Assembly (NCBI GenBank): GCA_963759175.1 | Contig: CAVWXP010000007.1 | Location: forward strand, 310,001 to 374,000 | From: SZUA-442 sp963759175 | GTDB lineage: Bacteria > Actinomycetota > Acidimicrobiia > Spongiisociales > UBA5794 | Reading direction: 5' to 3' | DNA length: 64,000 nt | Shown here: piece after piece, positions 61,543-64,000 of the stretch | How the letters are laid out: every line of letters starts with the position of its first letter | Numbering within the stretch: the first letter of the stretch is position 1 | The notes under the pieces: generated by a model | Databases searched by the model: none | Told to the model about the DNA's origin: nothing | The model's input: the letters and a program-made list of their open reading frames with translations, nothing else | Made by a program: the position numbers and the translations under genes

Positions 61543-63252
61543 TCAGGCGTGCGAGGCCTCGGCAGTCTCCGGCGGCATCGAGGTGGACTGCCCTGCGACA
61601 GGCTCAGCGAATCGGAACCACCGTTCGACGATCGAGGTCACGAGTGCCAGCGCGGCGTAGGCCACGAACACTGCCACGGTGATCACCGTCGACAGATCCG
61701 AATCGGGGTTGCCCGGCCGCGGCCCCGCCAGGAGGAACATCGTGTCGACGAAGGGAACGGTGAGGACGACGACCGGTACGGCGGCCACGGCCAGGGCGAT
61801 GGCACGAGTGAACAGGTGATCACCCCAGAGGCTGCGGATGGAGATGGCGATGCCACCGGCGAGGAGTCCCCACACGAACAGGTATCCCAGGGCGGGAGCA
61901 GCGAGGGTCGCACCGATGGCGAGGAAGCCCCACAGCGCGAAGATGCCGATCGTCGTGTCCGCCCGCCATCGGCGAGCGATCGCACGAACACGCTCCCACA
62001 GACCTGCGGTGATGAGCCCGAGGACGCCGAGATAGGCGTAGGACTCAGGGATGCCCATCGTCGGGCGGACACGGATCAGGAAGGTCCACACGACGGTCAC
62101 CACGATGGCGGCCACGAGGGAGCCGGCAACCACCACGCCGAGACCGCGTAGGCCCGATCCCCGCGACCCGATGGTGAGCGACCGCCGGCGAAGACCCCAC
62201 GCACTCAGGCCCAAACCTGCGACGAGCACGAACCACAGGGTTCCCGCGGGGTGACGGACGAGCCGGTATCCGGGAACCGTGAAGAACACGGTGTCGCCCG
62301 TGTCCTCGGCGGCCGCAAGATCCTCGGCACCGAAGTGGCGGACGATGCCGAGTGCGATCGCACCGTGATGGGCCATGCCATCGACGTGGAGGCGTTGCGG
62401 CGTGTCGTACTCGGTGTGGTAGATCGCCGATCCGCGGAAGAAGGCGACGTTGAAGCCGGGAAGTGATGCCTCACGGATCACGTCGAAGTCCGATGCAGCG
62501 CCCCCGATCAGGTCGGCGATCTCCGTCATGAACGAGAACGCGACGGGCTTCGTCACGGCCGTTGCATACCCCGAGATCATGTCCGCCGGTGGCCCGGCCA
62601 TCTCGATGAGCAGCGAGGGGCCACCCTCACCGATGCCCTCGAAGTTGACGGCCATCACCACGTCGGCGAACCACGGGTGCTCGGTGAACGCCGATGCGCC
62701 GAACCGGGGCGTCGGCTCCTCACCGTCGGTGAACAGGACGATGACATCGTTGCGCAACGGCGGTTCCGACACGACGACGCGTGCTGCCTCGAGGAGGGCG
62801 GCGACAGCGGCGCTGTTGTCGTTGGCGCCGGGCGTTGCGGGAACCGTGTCGTAGTGCGCCATCAGCAGGATCGCGTCCCCGTCGCCGGTGCCCTCGATGC
62901 GGGCCATCACGTTGACGATGTCGACCCGTCTGCCGGGGGATCCGAAGTAGTCCGGTGCCGTGACGGCCTGCATCTGTGGGTCGAGGCCGATGCCGCGAAG
63001 CTCGTTGGCCAGATAGCGACGGACCCGGTCGAGCGCCGCGGTGCCCATCGGGTGCGGTGAGGAGGCGATCACCTCGACATGGCCGACAGCGGCGTCGAGG
63101 TCGATGGCGTCGGACGCGCCGGGAGCGGGTGGGTCGGGGGTCACGATGGGTGCTATCGCCAGGACGAACACGACGACGGCGATGAGGACGAGGATGACGA
63201 ATTGGAGCCGACAGCACCGATCCACGTCGCTGGTGGACGGTTCGCCGGTCAT
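61543..63252 (-). CDS. membrane M28 family peptidase with C-terminal multi-helix domain
   Basis: 569 residues from the ATG at 63252; the longer frame to 63810 is antisense to the next gene. One helix near residue 20 (FVILVLIAVVVFVLAIAP) is followed by an extracytoplasmic M28 zinc-peptidase domain: LLMAHYDTVPATPGANDNS (His and Asp ligands) and LFTDGEEPTPRFGASAF (Glu pair), with IYHTEYDTPQRLH. From about residue 330 six to seven helices follow (LWFVLVAGLGLSAW and others). This layout resembles the ERMP1/Pff1 group. Likely acts on peptides outside the cell; substrate unknown. Divergent from the gene at 63406 across palindromic element copy 3. Confidence 0.88.
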   Translation of the reverse strand: MTGEPSTSDVDRCCRLQFVILVLIAVVVFVLAIAPIVTPDPPAPGASDAIDLDAAVGHVEVIASSPHPMGTAALDRVRRYLANELRGIGLDPQMQAVTAPDYFGSPGRRVDIVNVMARIEGTGDGDAILLMAHYDTVPATPGANDNSAAVAALLEAARVVVSEPPLRNDVIVLFTDGEEPTPRFGASAFTEHPWFADVVMAVNFEGIGEGGPSLLIEMAGPPADMISGYATAVTKPVAFSFMTEIADLIGGAASDFDVIREASLPGFNVAFFRGSAIYHTEYDTPQRLHVDGMAHHGAIALGIVRHFGAEDLAAAEDTGDTVFFTVPGYRLVRHPAGTLWFVLVAGLGLSAWGLRRRSLTIGSRGSGLRGLGVVVAGSLVAAIVVTVVWTFLIRVRPTMGIPESYAYLGVLGLITAGLWERVRAIARRWRADTTIGIFALWGFLAIGATLAAPALGYLFVWGLLAGGIAISIRSLWGDHLFTRAIALAVAAVPVVVLTVPFVDTMFLLAGPRPGNPDSDLSTVITVAVFVAYAALALVTSIVERWFRFAEPVAGQSTSMPPETAEASHA

Positions 63253-63327
63253 GGCCGCCCCCGTCTCGCTGCTCCCATTGTCACACCGGGTCGGCGGTCT
63301 GTATAGGCCACCGCATCCCCTGACCCG

Positions 63328-63375
63328 TTCTTGCGTAACTCCTATCCGGGCGTGCGGACAGGATCTACGCAAGAA
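63328..63375. repeat. 48-bp dispersed palindromic element, copy 3
   Basis: TTCTTGCGTA at 63328 to 63337 and TACGCAAGAA at 63366 to 63375 enclose a 28-bp core that matches the reverse complement of copy 2 in 23 of 28 positions. The flanks extend the pairing (CCG/CGG) to 63325 and 63378. It lies in the 153-base region between the divergent M28 gene (63252) and the nucleotidyltransferase-like gene (63406), where a terminator would make no sense. Confidence 0.95.
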
Positions 63376-63405
63376 CGGATCGGGGGTCACGGCTAGATTC
63401 GCTGG

Positions 63406-63999
63406 ATGGTCGATCGGCTCCACCACGAACTCGTCGCGCAGCAACAGCGCCTTCAGACCGAAGCCTCCGACCTTCGCTCCGAACTCGGCCTCGATGCGAT
63501 CCTTGGCGCTGTCGGTGAACCCGTCGTGGTCGGCAGCGCCGCACTCGGGTTGATGACCTGGCGGGACCTCGACATCACCGTCGTGTGTCAACAGCTCGAT
63601 CTCGCCTCCGTGCTCGACATCGCCCACCGCATCGGCATGCTTCCCGAAGTGAGCCAGGTGCGGTTCCGCAACGACACCGGTCGATGGAACACGGACCCGA
63701 CCTACCCCGATGGGCTCTACCTCGGCATCGAGTGCACGCGATCCGGAGAGACGTGGAACCTCGACATCTGGTTCGTCGATGAGCCTGACCGCCAACCCGA
63801 CCTCGCCCACCTCTCCACCCTGGCGCCGAGGCTCGATGACGAGGCACGGGTTGCCATCCTCACGATCAAGGATGCGTGGTGCAGATCACCGATATACGGG
63901 TCCGAGGTCACGAGCCACCAGATCTACGAAGCGGTACTCGACCACGGCGTTCGCACACCCGACGAGTTCGAGGAACACCGATCGAATCAGCGCGCCTGA
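63406..63999 (+). CDS. nucleotidyltransferase-fold protein
   Basis: 197 residues. VVVGSAALGLMTWRDLDITVVC (40 to 61) gives the GS and the D-x-D pair of the MNT-type nucleotidyltransferase superfamily, with the third carboxylate likely in LDIWFVDEPD. The N-terminal helix (HHELVAQQQRLQTEASDLRSEL) is coiled-coil-like. Relatives include aminoglycoside and lincosamide nucleotidyltransferases and some toxin-linked proteins; no specific function can be chosen. The start at 63406 is 31 bases after palindromic element copy 3. The stop is the penultimate base triplet of the window. Confidence 0.7.
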   Translation: MVDRLHHELVAQQQRLQTEASDLRSELGLDAILGAVGEPVVVGSAALGLMTWRDLDITVVCQQLDLASVLDIAHRIGMLPEVSQVRFRNDTGRWNTDPTYPDGLYLGIECTRSGETWNLDIWFVDEPDRQPDLAHLSTLAPRLDDEARVAILTIKDAWCRSPIYGSEVTSHQIYEAVLDHGVRTPDEFEEHRSNQRA

Positions 64000-64000
64000 T

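Overview
The window is very GC-rich, densely packed bacterial DNA whose gene content points to an actinobacterium, probably of the class Acidimicrobiia (inference). The evidence is a LytR-CpsA-Psr protein, a Nei2/MutM-type glycosylase, an N-terminally extended CUT1 ABC permease, lipoproteins with Thr-rich stalks, many GTG starts and GTGA/ATGA overlaps, a leaderless-looking promoter and convergent genes that overlap by 8 to 17 bases. I see no rRNA, tRNA, CRISPR array, transposase or phage genes.

Bases 1 to 11277 are a cell-surface glycan locus: three family 2 glycosyltransferases (one cut by the window edge), a PST-type flippase, a secreted membrane-anchored beta-helix protein, an ATP-grasp-like protein, and a tight reverse-strand operon (NAD-dependent epimerase, zinc-site C-methyltransferase, RfbF-like nucleotidyltransferase, PIG-L deacetylase, DUF4910 aminopeptidase-like protein). 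Together they could make, branch, deacetylate, acylate and export an unusual nucleotide-sugar-derived polymer. An LCP protein further on (14627) could attach such a polymer to the wall.

Bases 11440 to 40719 hold housekeeping and accessory genes: a frameshifted RecB-like nuclease, tryptophanase, LCP protein, DUF3179 lipoprotein, DUF2071 protein, DNA glycosylase, PfkB kinase, methyltransferase, a frameshifted GNAT protein and a GUN4-domain protein. A block with YbgA (DUF523/DUF1722), an NAD(P)-binding DUF2867-type SDR, DUF1365, an FAD oxidase and another SDR resembles sets linked elsewhere to singlet-oxygen response and modified fatty acids. After it come small membrane proteins, an endonuclease III homologue, a DUF4242-cyclase fusion, an aminoglycoside-phosphotransferase-like kinase, an aldo/keto reductase, and an ABC/hydrolase operon divergent from an HTH regulator.

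Bases 40756 to 54404 form a divergent alpha-glycoside utilisation locus around a DeoR repressor. To the left lie a GH65 phosphorylase, beta-phosphoglucomutase and an unassigned GT-B-like protein. To the right lie a CUT1 transporter (binding protein and two permeases, no ATPase), a GH36 alpha-galactosidase, GalT and GalK. The logic is uptake of an alpha-galactoside or alpha-glucoside, hydrolysis or phosphorolysis, then Leloir and Glc-6-P entry.

Bases 54388 to 63999 carry an EamA exporter, MFS transporter, RDD protein, PGM1-like ATP-grasp ligase, acyl-CoA dehydrogenase, DoxX-like protein, membrane M28 peptidase and a nucleotidyltransferase-fold protein.

The most distinctive non-coding signal is a dispersed 48-bp palindromic element found three times (21788, 26189, 63328), with identical 10-bp inverted ends and a 28-bp core. 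Three otherwise recognisable genes carry single-base frameshifts (four sites in all), which suggests either assembly indels or decay.
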